This document shows positions 9,519-18,256 of a DNA stretch of 64,000 nt, piece after piece. A model generated the notes under the pieces. It worked only from the letters and a program-made list of their open reading frames with translations, did no database searches and was not told the DNA's origin. Made by a program: the position numbers and the translations under genes. The DNA comes from Mesorhizobium sp. (GTDB lineage: Bacteria > Pseudomonadota > Alphaproteobacteria > Rhizobiales > Rhizobiaceae), in NCBI GenBank assembly GCA_004020365.1, contig SAQR01000001.1:288088-352087 (forward strand), read 5' to 3'. Every line of letters starts with the position of its first letter. The stretch's first letter is position 1.

Positions 9519-10453
9519 TCCCTGCGGGCGAGATGGTGGAGTGTGATCTCGGGAAGGCAGTTGAGCCGTACTGCAACGACACTCGAGCCGGCGCCGACCG
9601 AGGTGTAGCCCGTCATGCCATGATAAATCCAGGCGCCGACGCCCATCGCCCGTGGGAGTTTCGAATCCAGGGTAATCGGGAGTCCACCCGGCAGACAGAT
9701 CTGGCCACCATGGGTGTGACCCGCGAGCAGCAAATCGAATCCAGCGTGGGCTGCCTGGCGATAGATCTCGGGGGTATGCGAAAGCAGGATCGAAAATGGG
9801 TCGGTCGGCACATCAGCCGCGGCCTTTTCTATATTGTCGACCCTGAAGAAATGGGCGTCGTCTATTCCAGCAAGATAGATGCGTTCTCCGCTCCGCTCGA
9901 TCACATCGCGTTCGTTCATCAGCATGCGAATGCCCATGTCCTCCAAGGCCGGAACCATTCGAACCGTGTCGTGATTGCCGAGCACGCCGTATAGCGGTCC
10001 CTTGAGGGAGGCACGCACGCGGGCAACACCGTCCAAAGCGGCGTCGAACGGGCCGAAGGTCTTTGCGCGGAAATCTCCGGTCAGCACGCAGATGTCGTAG
10101 TCGGGATCAGAGACAAGCTCGATCACGCGATCCATCGCAGAACGGCTCATATCCGCATGAAGGTCGCTGAGGTGGAGGATCCGGAATCCTTCAAAACTAC
10201 GTGGCAAGCTTGCCGACGTGATATTGTTGACGCGAAGTTGGACGTTTGCGGCATTGCGGCGCCCACGCCCATAGAGGCCAGTTAAGCGCAGCCCGTTGCG
10301 GATTACCGCATGGATCGAATACCAATTCTCCAAATGGAAGAAGTTCAGACCTTGGCCGAAAACTTGGGCTTCATGGTCCTCTTCGACCCCTAGACGCTGC
10401 CTGGCGTGAATCCGGCCAAGGCGTTCGTCCAACCTCGGGCTTATATCAATCAT
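9515..10453 (-). CDS. Metallophosphoesterase (calcineurin-like)
   Basis: The start at MIDISPRL gives 312 residues. A longer frame would run into the cytochrome c gene and is unlikely, although no strong ribosome-binding site marks 10453. The five metallophosphoesterase motifs are in order: LSDLHAD, TGDF, GNHD, LLSHTPE and AGHTHGGQ, supplying ligands for a two-metal centre. YaeI-type family members hydrolyse UDP-diacylglucosamine or related phosphoesters at the membrane; here the substrate is unknown. It lies 94 bp downstream of the cytochrome c gene on the same strand and may share its FNR-box promoter. Confidence 0.88.
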   Translation of the reverse strand: MIDISPRLDERLGRIHARQRLGVEEDHEAQVFGQGLNFFHLENWYSIHAVIRNGLRLTGLYGRGRRNAANVQLRVNNITSASLPRSFEGFRILHLSDLHADMSRSAMDRVIELVSDPDYDICVLTGDFRAKTFGPFDAALDGVARVRASLKGPLYGVLGNHDTVRMVPALEDMGIRMLMNERDVIERSGERIYLAGIDDAHFFRVDNIEKAAADVPTDPFSILLSHTPEIYRQAAHAGFDLLLAGHTHGGQICLPGGLPITLDSKLPRAMGVGAWIYHGMTGYTSVGAGSSVVAVRLNCLPEITLHHLARRD

Positions 10454-10547
10454 AGCGGTCCAGAGCCAAGTTGGTTGGCGCTTCGGAACGTGCACCAATC
10501 CATCCACATACAGCAAGCCATTTGCGCGAACTTCGTGCTGCCGAAAT

Positions 10548-10946
10548 CTAATGCTGCAGCGTCTCGATGTAGCCGGCCAGGTTGTGAATGCGTTCCGTTG
10601 TGACGACCTCGCCGCCACTGGGGCCATAGACTTTTGCGTCTTCCTCGAGGAACTGGCGACCCCACACCGGCATCTCGCGATCGCCATGGCTTGGCAAGGC
10701 AAAGCGACCGTCGATTGTCGCGAAGACCCTCGAATAGGGAAACGAGCCGCCGTTCCGTTCGGATAGACGCGTCAGGTCGGCCGGACGCTTCAACAGCACA
10801 TTGCCCAAAGGCCCATCGCCCTTGCCGTGGAGACCGTGGCAGACCGCGCAGGAGTTCAGGTATTCCGCCTCGCCATAACTCATTTCCTGCGCGGTGGACG
10901 CTTGGCAGGCCATGGTTGCGAGAGCTGCCGCTATGAGGAATTTCAT
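10548..10946 (-). CDS. Periplasmic c-type cytochrome (module copy A, intact)
   Basis: This 132-residue protein has a Sec signal peptide (MKFLIAAALATMACQASTAQ), one haem-binding motif CAVCH at residues 33-37 and a likely axial Met in REMPVW near residue 92. It is a small monohaem class I cytochrome, exported and matured in the periplasm. A perfect FNR box (10998-11011) lies 51 bp upstream and is shared with the divergent USP remnant. The homologue at 62047-62433 is broken, so this is the only intact member of the pair. Its redox partner is not evident; a terminal oxidase or a periplasmic reductase is possible. Confidence 0.92.
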   Translation of the reverse strand: MKFLIAAALATMACQASTAQEMSYGEAEYLNSCAVCHGLHGKGDGPLGNVLLKRPADLTRLSERNGGSFPYSRVFATIDGRFALPSHGDREMPVWGRQFLEEDAKVYGPSGGEVVTTERIHNLAGYIETLQH

Positions 10947-10997
10947 CGGCGTGTTCCCAATTGGTGGCCAAGCCTACAGCGTCGGCACGCGGACACG

Positions 10998-11011
10998 TTG
11001 ATCCGGATCAA
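10998..11011. promoter_or_regulatory. Perfect FNR/FixK box, divergent promoter
   Basis: TTGATCCGGATCAA is a perfect palindromic match, 51 bp from the cytochrome c start and 104 bp from the USP remnant start. Confidence 0.8.
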
Positions 11012-11029
11012 TTGCATAGGGGGCGGTCT

Positions 11030-11043
11030 TTGATTCAGCGCAA
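11030..11043. promoter_or_regulatory. Variant FNR-like box before USP
   Basis: TTGATTCAGCGCAA has one perfect half-site. The identical 14-mer lies at 62511-62524, 73 bp before the intact USP; here it lies 72 bp before the USP start. Conserved position argues for function. Confidence 0.55.
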
Positions 11044-11115
11044 TGAACACGGCGAGCCGTCTCGCCATTGTTGCAACGACGATTGAAATTTGAGGCAAAA
11101 TCAGGAGCAGGCGCC

Positions 11116-11546
11116 ATGGCTTTCAAAACGATCCTTGCGGTTACAGGACCGAGCCAGGGTGACGGCGATCTCAAACTTGCCGCCGGCCTGTGCGAGCAGT
11201 TTGGTGCCCATCTTTCCGTGCTCGTTCTCGTGCTTGCGGCACCACCCTCGGGCGGTGGATATGCCGCTGCAGTTTCACCGGCGTGGCTGGAGGAACGCCG
11301 GGCCGACCTCAAGAGGCTTAAAGAGCGAACTTCGGTCGTTTCCGCATTCCTTTCCCAAATCGTCACATCGGGCGATCTGATCGACAACTATCCCGACACT
11401 GCCTGGGCCGACGAAACGATCGGCCGACGTGCCCGCTATGCCGATATTACGGTTATCGGACCGGAGTTGCTTGCCGGCGCAACTTCGGCGGTGTCACCAA
11501 GTCGATGCTTGAGGATCCATCGATGCCGATCCTTATGGCGCGGTAG
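11116..11546 (+). pseudogene. Universal stress protein, internally deleted (module copy A)
   Basis: Reading from ATG 11116, about 120 residues closely parallel the intact USP at 62598-63434 (ITGPNQGEGDLKLA there, VTGPSQGDGDLKLA here) up to GPELLA. The sequence then jumps, near base 11478, to DNA for FGGVTKSMLEDPSMPILMAR in another frame, which is the C-terminus of the intact protein, ending at TAG 11544-11546. Roughly 400 bp are missing, out of frame. Translation instead runs into an unrelated tail. The nucleotide-binding C-terminal Usp domain is therefore lost and the gene is a pseudogene. Confidence 0.85.
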
Positions 11547-11569
11547 CAATGCAAGGACTGAAAACTGCC

Positions 11570-11599
11570 GGGCCGGCGCGATCTGCCGGCCCTTGTTTT
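11570..11599 (+). terminator. Intrinsic terminator after USP remnant
   Basis: GGGCCGGC and GCCGGCCC pair across a 7-nt loop and are followed by TTGTTTT. The same hairpin follows the intact USP at 63453, so it belongs to the duplicated module and may act for both convergent genes. Confidence 0.75.
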
Positions 11600-11651
11600 G
11601 GAAGATCCGTCACGTGCTGTTCTGCGCGAGGCGTCAACTGGCAAAAACGGC

Positions 11652-12100
11652 CTACTCGCTTGCTTCCCGGCCCGACACCTGCTCGATGAGGATCCGGAAG
11701 AAGACGTGCGGCGTGCTATCTGACACGGGAGGCATGACAGGCTTGAACGCGCCAGGGTCCCACCAGTCGGCGTGCTTGCTCAACACCGACCATGCATGAT
11801 TGCGCTGAACCTTGTGGCCGATCCGATCCGGCAGTTCTTCAAAGCGGCCGTCGACAATCACGCTTCTCCATCCGCGTCCCTGGCCGTGTTCCTCGACCTG
11901 AGCGCACACCAGGGGATTGGCCCGCATCCAGTCGATTTTCTTACCCAGCAAGGAGAACGCATAGAGGTGACTGTCGGCGTAGGCGTACACCACGGCAAGG
12001 ATCTGGCGACTCGTCGTAACCGCCGAGCTACACCACCTGATGGGACACGACCGAGCCAGCCGAGTTCGCCTCGCCAGACTGCACATAGAGCCTCAAGATC
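11652..12100 (-). pseudogene. PNPOx-like flavin-reductase-fold protein, 5' end decayed (module copy A)
   Basis: From about base 12010 down to the stop the frame reads YADSHLYAFSLLGKKIDWMRANPLV through HVFFRILIEQVSGREASE, almost the same as the intact gene at 63521-63967. Upstream of that point the expected N-terminus (LIRTLSVLE, SNRVGRLAC, PYVVPFYY) is no longer in one frame; pieces appear in different frames with a stop. A residual open frame begins at ATG 12086 but its first ~30 residues are unrelated to the family. The gene is therefore probably inactive. The family has a split-barrel FMN-binding fold. Confidence 0.72.
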
Positions 12101-12362
12101 GCAGACACCGGAATAAGGCGATCGTGGTCACCAAAATTCGTTCACGTCCGGCTTGTGAAAGCCGATTGCCGTCGGAGAGGCAAAGCCAAGCCTTCCGAGC
12201 GATCCATGGACCATGCTCAAGAGCCTGCGAGGTCTAGCTCAAGTGCGGGCGCAACCATCTCGTGGATCAGGAGTGAAATCGGGTGGCGCCAGGCTGCGCG
12301 GACAGGAAGGACGGAAATCCAGAACCACAGCCGACGTGCGCGAAATCGCACTTGCGCTGACC

Positions 12363-13493
12363 TCACATCACTGCGGCGGCACTGATCTTGCGGAAACGTA
12401 TGACGGAGAGGACGAAGAAAACGCCACCGACCAGGCCGACGATGGCAAATTGCGGCCACACCACATCAATCCCAGCGCCACGATAAAGGATCGCCTGGGC
12501 GAAGCTCACGAAATGGGTCGAGGGTGATAACTGCATCGCCCCTCGCAGGAACGCCGGCATGCTGTCGAGCGGCGTGTTGCCACCTGAGAGGATGTTCATC
12601 GGCAGAGCGATCAGGATGAACAGGAGCCCGAGCTGCGGCATTGAGCGGGCGACCGTGCCCAGGAAGATGCCGATAGCTGTGGCGAAGAACAAATAGAGCA
12701 TGACGCCCACCATGAAGAGCGGAACGGAGCCGACGATCCGAATCCCAAGCAGGGTCTCTATCACCAGCCACAGCGACAGGCCGACCGCGACGGTGATGAC
12801 CAGGCCGTTTGCCCACACCTTGGCGGCCGCGATCTCGAAAGGCATGAGCGGCATGATCAGCAGATGGTCCATCGTGCCATGCTCTCGCTCGCGGATGATT
12901 GCTGCGCCGGCAAGTATGATGGCCAGCATGTTGACGTTGCCGATGATGGCCATGACGGCATTGAAGAGTTGCGTGGTGAGCTTGGGATTGAAGGCGACGC
13001 GGACGGCGAGACTCACCGGCTCCGCCTGCGTCGGTTCGGCACGCATGGCAAAGCGAGCGATTTCGCGAGCGATGATCCGCTGCAGATAGCCGGCGCCGAT
13101 GCCGGCCTGCATCATGGCGGTGGCGTCGACATTGGCCTGGACGGCCGGCTGGCGCCCCGCCCTGAGATCGCGCTCGAAATGCGGCGGGATATGGAGGACG
13201 AACGTGCTGCGGGCCGTGTCCATCAGCCGGTCGACCTGACCGGCCGCGATCTCGGTCGGGCGGCTGAAATAGGGCGGCTGAAGAGCCGCGGCAATCGCGC
13301 GCGACAGCGCTGAGTGGTCCTCGTCGACGATAGCAACGGCAGAGTTGTTGACCTCCTGCATCGGGCTCTCGGCCTGCACATAGACAGCCAGCGTAAAGGA
13401 GTAGACGACGAAGCCGAAGAGGACGAAATCGCGCGAGAAGCTCCGCAGCTCCTTGGTACCGAGCCAGAAAATGTTCGCCAAATGCTGCATCAT
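12363..13493 (-). CDS. ABC-2 type transporter permease (YhhJ-like)
   Basis: This 376-residue inner-membrane protein has one N-terminal helix near residues 22-40, a large periplasmic domain to about residue 175, and five or six C-terminal helices containing IIREREHGTMDHLLIMP, the ABC-2 permease signature. Its start lies one base after the stop of the RbbA-like gene, so the two are translationally coupled. It is the last gene of the operon HlyD (17341) - ATPase/permease fusion - permease. Such tripartite systems (YhiI-RbbA-YhhJ type) export small molecules or drugs with an outer-membrane partner; no TolC-like gene is present here. The substrate is unknown. Confidence 0.93.
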   Translation of the reverse strand: MMQHLANIFWLGTKELRSFSRDFVLFGFVVYSFTLAVYVQAESPMQEVNNSAVAIVDEDHSALSRAIAAALQPPYFSRPTEIAAGQVDRLMDTARSTFVLHIPPHFERDLRAGRQPAVQANVDATAMMQAGIGAGYLQRIIAREIARFAMRAEPTQAEPVSLAVRVAFNPKLTTQLFNAVMAIIGNVNMLAIILAGAAIIREREHGTMDHLLIMPLMPFEIAAAKVWANGLVITVAVGLSLWLVIETLLGIRIVGSVPLFMVGVMLYLFFATAIGIFLGTVARSMPQLGLLFILIALPMNILSGGNTPLDSMPAFLRGAMQLSPSTHFVSFAQAILYRGAGIDVVWPQFAIVGLVGGVFFVLSVIRFRKISAAAVM

Positions 13494-13494
13494 G

Positions 13495-16230
13495 TCATCG
13501 CTCCTGCCGGCGAAGAAATGCCAGGCTGGTCAAGGTGAGGAGAGGGATGAAGACCGCAAGCGCCAGCAGGCTTCCGGCGAGCTCTTGGAAGCCGAGCGCC
13601 TTCGTGAATGTGCCGACCGAGATGCGCAGGAAATACGTCGCCGGGAAAGTATGGGCCATGAAGGCCGGGAACCCCACCAGCGAGGAGACGGGCGTCAACA
13701 TGCCGGAGAACTGCACGGCGGGCAGCGAGGTGGTGATTCCCGCAACGAAGAGCGCGGCGATCTGGGTTCGTGTAAATGTCGAAATCACCAGGCCGTAGCC
13801 GGTCATCGCCGTCACGTAGAGAAGCGCACCGAGAAAGAGCACCCAGAAGCTGCCCTTCAGCGCCACGCCGAACAGGAAAACGGCCATGGCGAAGAGGATG
13901 AGAAAGCTGAGCAGGGAGAGGATGACGTAGGGGAGCTGCTTACCCAGGAGAAATTCGAGCCGCGTCACGGGCGTGACGTAGAGATTGGTGATCGAGCCCA
14001 GCTCCTTCTCCCTGACGACACCGACCGCCATCAACATGGCCGGTATGAATGCGAGCAGCATCGCGATCGTCCCGGGCACCATGGCGAAGACGCTCTTGAA
14101 GTCCTGGTTGTAGCGGAACCGCGTCTCGATAAACGACGGCGCCGACCCGCCGCCGGCCGCCGCGGCACGATCGGCGAGATAGTGCTGATGCAGGCCGACG
14201 AGATATCCGCGGGCGGTCTCGGCACGGAAGGGCATGGCGCCGTCGATCCAGGCGCCGATCTCGGGCGTCGCGCCGCGCCGAATTTCGCGGCCGAAGCCCG
14301 GCGGCACCTCGATCGCCAGCGTGAAAGCGGCGCTGCGCAGCCCCCGATCGAGATCCTCGTAGCTGGTCAGCACTTTGCCTTCGGCAAAATAAGGCGATCC
14401 GCGGAACTCCTGCAGATAGGCCCGGCTCTCCGGTGTGTTGTCGCGGTCGAGGGCGCCGAAGGTCAACTGGTTGACGTCGGTGTTGATGCCAAGCCCGAAG
14501 ACCACCATCAGGAACGCCGTGCCAAGGAGGGCGAAGCCGAGCCGCACCGGATCGCGCCAGAGCTCGAGCGCTTCGCGCCGCGAATAGGCGAGAAGCCGCC
14601 CCAGGCTGAAGCCGGCGCGCGGCTGCGCGCGCATGGGCGAGAAGATCGCGGCGGCCCCGGCGCCAGGCAGTTGTTTGACCGGGCTGGCGTGCTCGCCGTT
14701 TGCGGCCTGGAGATAGGCAACGAAGGCGTCCTCGAGATCGGCCGCGCCACTGGCATCGACCAGTTCGTCCGGCGTCCCGGTGGCAAGCACTCTGCCGCCA
14801 TGCATGAGCGCGACGCGGTCGCAGCGCGCCGCCTCGTTCATGAAATGAGTGGAGACGAAGATGGTGACGCCCTGCTGCCGCGAAAGTTCGACAAGGAGCT
14901 CCCAGAAGCTGTCGCGGGCGAGCGGATCGACCCCCGAGGTCGGCTCGTCGAGGATGAGGAGCTCCGGCTCGTGCACCACTGCGACGGCAAGCGAGAGCCG
15001 CTGGCGGATACCGAGGGGCAGCTGCGCCGCCCGCTGGTCCATATAAGGGCCGAAGCCGAACCGCTCGACCAGGGCGGCGATGCGCGATTTTGCCCTTCCG
15101 GCGGCGATATGGAAGAGGCGGGCGTGCAGGTCGAGATTCTGCCGCACGGTCAGCTCGGTATATAGCGAGAACGACTGGGACATGTAGCCGACGCGCCGCC
15201 GCAGGCGCACATCAGTGCCGTCGATCGGCTGCCCGAACAGCCTTGCCGTTCCTTCAGAGGCCGGCAGCAGCCCGGTCAGCATTTTCATCGTCGTTGTCTT
15301 GCCGCAGCCGTTCGAACCAAGAAAGCCGAAGATCTCGCCGCGCTCGATGGCGAAGCTCGCACGGTCCACCGCAACGAATTCGCGGAAGCGCCGGGTCAGG
15401 CCGCTGGCAACGATGGCCATCTCGTGCTCGCCCGGCGGGCGCGGCGGGACAAAAAGAGTGCGGCGCCCGGCGCGAACCGCCTCGGGCAGGAGCGCGACGA
15501 AGCTTTCCTCCACGCTTTCCTGCCCGGTCAGCCGCTTCAGTTCGGCCGGCGTGCCAGTAGCGAGGACGCGACCGGCATTCATGGCGGTGAGTTCGTCGAA
15601 GCGCTCTGCCTCCTCCATATAGGCAGTCGCTACGACCAAGCTCATGCAGGGCCGCCCCGCGCGCATGCGCTCGATCAGCTCCCAGAATTGCCGGCGCGAC
15701 AGCGGGTCGACGCCCGTGGTCGGCTCGTCGAGAATGAGGAGGTCGGGGTCGTGGACCAGCGCGCAGCAGAGGCCGAGCTTCTGCCGCATGCCACCGGAGA
15801 GGATCTTGGCAGGTCGGTCAGAGAAGGAAGCGAGGCCGGTCGCCTCGAGCAGTGCATCGATGCGCCAGGCGCGCTCGCGTGCCGGCTCGCCGAACAGGCG
15901 CCCGAAGAAATCGATGTTCTCCCTGACGTTCAGATCGGGATAGAGGTTCTTGCCTAGCCCCTGGGGCATGTAGGCGATGCGCGGGCATACGGCCGATCGA
16001 TGGCGTCCGTCGGCCAGGTTACCGCCGAGAACCGCCACTTGGCCGGTCTGGATGCGCTTGGCCCCGGCGACCAGGCCAAGCAGCGTCGACTTGCCGACGC
16101 CGTCCGGGCCGATCAGTCCGACGAGCGCGCCAGCCGGCACCTTGAGCGTCACGCCGTCGAGTGCGAGCGTGCGGCCGTAGCGGTGCGAAAGCCCGTCGAC
16201 GGCTACGACGGGACTAGGAGGATGGCTCAT
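13495..16230 (-). CDS. ABC transporter with two ATPase domains fused to ABC-2 permease (RbbA-like)
   Basis: Start MSHPPSP gives 911 residues; the frame is open further upstream but that would lengthen the overlap with the HlyD gene. The first ABC domain has GPDGVGKST, LSGGMRQK and LILDEPTTGVDP. The second has GSNGCGKTTT, LILDEPTSGVDP and the degenerate signature LPLGIRQR. From about residue 540 an ABC-2 permease follows with one helix, a periplasmic domain and five or six C-terminal helices containing VVREKELGSITNLYV. The architecture matches RbbA/YhiH proteins. It overlaps the HlyD gene by 17 bp and precedes the permease by one base, so all three form one export complex. Confidence 0.93.
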   Translation of the reverse strand: MSHPPSPVVAVDGLSHRYGRTLALDGVTLKVPAGALVGLIGPDGVGKSTLLGLVAGAKRIQTGQVAVLGGNLADGRHRSAVCPRIAYMPQGLGKNLYPDLNVRENIDFFGRLFGEPARERAWRIDALLEATGLASFSDRPAKILSGGMRQKLGLCCALVHDPDLLILDEPTTGVDPLSRRQFWELIERMRAGRPCMSLVVATAYMEEAERFDELTAMNAGRVLATGTPAELKRLTGQESVEESFVALLPEAVRAGRRTLFVPPRPPGEHEMAIVASGLTRRFREFVAVDRASFAIERGEIFGFLGSNGCGKTTTMKMLTGLLPASEGTARLFGQPIDGTDVRLRRRVGYMSQSFSLYTELTVRQNLDLHARLFHIAAGRAKSRIAALVERFGFGPYMDQRAAQLPLGIRQRLSLAVAVVHEPELLILDEPTSGVDPLARDSFWELLVELSRQQGVTIFVSTHFMNEAARCDRVALMHGGRVLATGTPDELVDASGAADLEDAFVAYLQAANGEHASPVKQLPGAGAAAIFSPMRAQPRAGFSLGRLLAYSRREALELWRDPVRLGFALLGTAFLMVVFGLGINTDVNQLTFGALDRDNTPESRAYLQEFRGSPYFAEGKVLTSYEDLDRGLRSAAFTLAIEVPPGFGREIRRGATPEIGAWIDGAMPFRAETARGYLVGLHQHYLADRAAAAGGGSAPSFIETRFRYNQDFKSVFAMVPGTIAMLLAFIPAMLMAVGVVREKELGSITNLYVTPVTRLEFLLGKQLPYVILSLLSFLILFAMAVFLFGVALKGSFWVLFLGALLYVTAMTGYGLVISTFTRTQIAALFVAGITTSLPAVQFSGMLTPVSSLVGFPAFMAHTFPATYFLRISVGTFTKALGFQELAGSLLALAVFIPLLTLTSLAFLRRQER

Positions 16231-17341
16231 CCGTCCGCCCCAGCGCAAGAGAGGCCGGCCACTCGACGCCGCCGTTGAGGCGAACATAGGCGAGCCCGGG
16301 CAGACCCGAACTCATCTCCGCCGCATGAGTGCGCAGATAGTTGGGGTCGACGCGCACGCGGACACGGAACATCAACTTGTCGCGTTCCGCCTTGGTCTCC
16401 ACCGCCTTCGGCGTGAACTGCGCCTCCGCGGAGACGAAGACCACCTTGGCCGGGATTGGCGCGTTGGGCGCGGCGTCGAGCACGATGCGCGCATCGCTGC
16501 CCACGGTCGTGCGACCGGCCTCCGACGTAGGCAGGAAGATGTCCATATAGACATAGCCGGTGTCGAGAACGGTCAGGACTTTGCCACCGGCGCCGACGAC
16601 CTCGCCGATATTGGCGAGGCGATACTGGACACGGCCGTCGCGCGGGGCGACGAGCGAATTGTCGGCGATGTTGATCCGATAGAGGTCGGCATCGTGATTG
16701 GCGGCCGCCAGCGTCTGTGCGGCTTGGCCGACGCGCGCATTTGCTGCCGCGAGAGCGGCACTGGCGGCGTCCATCTGCTGGTGGCGCTGGTCGAGAACCT
16801 CGGCTGTCGCGTAGCCCTTGTCGACAAGGACAATCGTGCGGGTGAGCTGCTGCTCGGCGAGCTTGGCCTGCGCCTTCTGCTGTTCGACGCTAGCCCGCGC
16901 CTCGTCGAGCATCCGGTTGGCCCCGATCACCTGCGCCTCGGCTTTGCCGAGCGACATCTCAAGGTCCTGCGTATCCATCCGCGCGACCACCTGGCCGGCG
17001 CGAACTGTGTCCCCCTCATCAACGAGGAGCGCGGCGATGCGGCCGCTGAACTTGGCCGCGATGTCAATCTCGTCGGCTTCAACCCTGCCGTTGCCGAAGG
17101 CGATTCCGGCGGGCAGCCCAGGCTCGGCATGCTGCAACCAATATCCACCTGCCGCGGCCGCGCCTGCGACCACAACCAGCGTCAAACCGAGCCAAAGCCG
17201 GGTGCGCGGTCTCGCGGCGGGAAGAACGAACTCCGGAAGGCTGGGCTTAGCTGGGCTCGGCACAAGCATTCGGCCCACCGAAGGGGCGTTCGAGGGGAGC
17301 AGCTCGGTGCCGCCAGCGGCAATGGCCTCGGTGTGGGACAT
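16214..17341 (-). CDS. HlyD-family periplasmic adaptor subunit (YhiI-like)
   Basis: This 375-residue membrane-fusion protein has a cytoplasmic N-terminus, a single helix near residues 50-68 (LWLGLTLVVVAGAAAAGGY), a biotinyl-lipoyl half near 85-125, an Ala/Gln-rich coiled-coil hairpin near 130-215 and a second lipoyl half with SLVAPRDGRVQYRLANIGEVV. It bridges the inner-membrane ABC exporter to an outer-membrane channel. It is the first gene of the three-gene operon, and an FNR box (17423-17436) lies 81 bp upstream, so the exporter is probably induced at low oxygen. Confidence 0.93.
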   Translation of the reverse strand: MSHTEAIAAGGTELLPSNAPSVGRMLVPSPAKPSLPEFVLPAARPRTRLWLGLTLVVVAGAAAAGGYWLQHAEPGLPAGIAFGNGRVEADEIDIAAKFSGRIAALLVDEGDTVRAGQVVARMDTQDLEMSLGKAEAQVIGANRMLDEARASVEQQKAQAKLAEQQLTRTIVLVDKGYATAEVLDQRHQQMDAASAALAAANARVGQAAQTLAAANHDADLYRINIADNSLVAPRDGRVQYRLANIGEVVGAGGKVLTVLDTGYVYMDIFLPTSEAGRTTVGSDARIVLDAAPNAPIPAKVVFVSAEAQFTPKAVETKAERDKLMFRVRVRVDPNYLRTHAAEMSSGLPGLAYVRLNGGVEWPASLALGRTDEPSS

Positions 17342-17422
17342 TCGTCAAATCCTGATCTGCCGCGCAGGCAACGCACAGCCCGCCCCTCCTTTTCACCCTT
17401 GCCCGTATGTGGCGAACCGGCG

Positions 17423-17436
17423 TTGATCTGCGTCAA
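17423..17436. promoter_or_regulatory. FNR/FixK box before exporter operon
   Basis: TTGATCTGCGTCAA is a good match (TTGAT-N4-GTCAA), 81 bp upstream of the HlyD gene. Confidence 0.7.
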
Positions 17437-17808
17437 AAGGCGTCGTGGTGGCGCAAGGGCGCATGAGAATTTGATCGTTCACGGGGCCAACCGGCACCGG
17501 CAAGTCATGGTTGACCCTCTTCGGCTCTCATAGATTCCGGCGCCGCGTCATCCTTGTGGAACAGGATTTTGCCGCGCGCCAAGGAGCGTTCGCGCCCGAG
17601 CTTTTCTATGTTCCGTGGCAGCCACCCTCGCGCGGCGTCGTTCGACGTTTTCAAAGACTTCTTCGCAAGCAAAGAACTACCCAATTCCTACGTTGGATCT
17701 CGCGGCTAACACCCGGACGCTGCCAGATTGGAACGACTTCCGGACAGTTAGAAGGGACATCTGTCAGTCGCTATCGTGTTTTTGCTCCTGACGTGGATCT
17801 ACGATCGT

Positions 17809-17822
17809 CTGACCTAGATCAA
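17809..17822. promoter_or_regulatory. Imperfect FNR/FixK box before SHOCT gene
   Basis: CTGACCTAGATCAA has one perfect half-site and lies 104 bp before the SHOCT gene start. Confidence 0.4.
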
Positions 17823-17926
17823 TTTAGAGCCGGGCGTTTCCTGTCATAATTTACCACAATTGGCGTCAGTCTAGCAGTTCGGCTTTAGCCTATGCGGACT
17901 TCGGCGCTGGCGCAGGAGTAGGGATC

Positions 17927-18256
17927 ATGAAATCCATTTTGATGGCAGCCGGCGCTTGGTCAACAACGCTTTTCGTAGCGAACCCCGCTTTCGCGCAAGG
18001 TTTTGACAATCGCGAGTGGTGGATGTCGAACTGGGGATGGGGGCACATGGCCTTTGGCGGCGTCATGATGGTCGTTTTTTGGGGTGGGATCATCCTTCTT
18101 GTGGTTTTGCTTGCCCGTGGCCTCGGTGGCAGCGAGCGTCGCGACCCGCCGTCGCGGCAGAGCCCCATCGACATCCTTCAGGAGCGGTTCGCAAAAGGAG
18201 AGATCGACCAGAAAGAATACGACGACCGGCGGCGTACCCTGTCCGGGACTCATTAG
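17927..18256 (+). CDS. SHOCT-domain small membrane protein
   Basis: This 109-residue protein has a signal-like N-terminus ending PAFAQG, a Trp/Met-rich segment, a single transmembrane helix near residues 45-63 (GGVMMVVFWGGIILLVVLL), a charged linker, and a C-terminal SHOCT motif with IDILQERFAKGEIDQKEYDDR. SHOCT domains are short helical oligomerisation modules at the ends of membrane proteins. A GTAGGGA ribosome-binding site precedes the ATG. Its role is unknown; it may stabilise a membrane complex. An imperfect FNR-like box is upstream. Confidence 0.88.
   Translation: MKSILMAAGAWSTTLFVANPAFAQGFDNREWWMSNWGWGHMAFGGVMMVVFWGGIILLVVLLARGLGGSERRDPPSRQSPIDILQERFAKGEIDQKEYDDRRRTLSGTH

Larger units (their letters stand above)
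10548..12100. repeat. Duplicated stress module, copy A
   Basis: The block cytochrome c / paired FNR-like boxes / USP / terminator / PNPOx-like gene has the same order and orientation as the block at 62047-63967. Here the cytochrome is intact, while the USP and PNPOx-like genes are broken. Confidence 0.85.
17342..17926. other. Intergenic region with two FNR-like boxes
   Basis: This divergent region separates the HlyD operon from the SHOCT gene. It holds FNR-like boxes at 17423 and 17809. Open frames inside, such as 17511-17849, show no recognisable protein features. Confidence 0.5.

Noticed and set aside
13453-15165. Long open frame (570 codons) on the plus strand opposite the RbbA-like gene
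   Set aside because: It is the antisense shadow of a GC-rich coding region: Arg/Glu/His-rich, no recognisable motifs, and the opposite strand carries clear ABC transporter motifs.
17511-17849. 112-codon open frame between the HlyD and SHOCT genes
   Set aside because: No good ribosome-binding site, no family pattern, and an FNR-like box overlaps its end.
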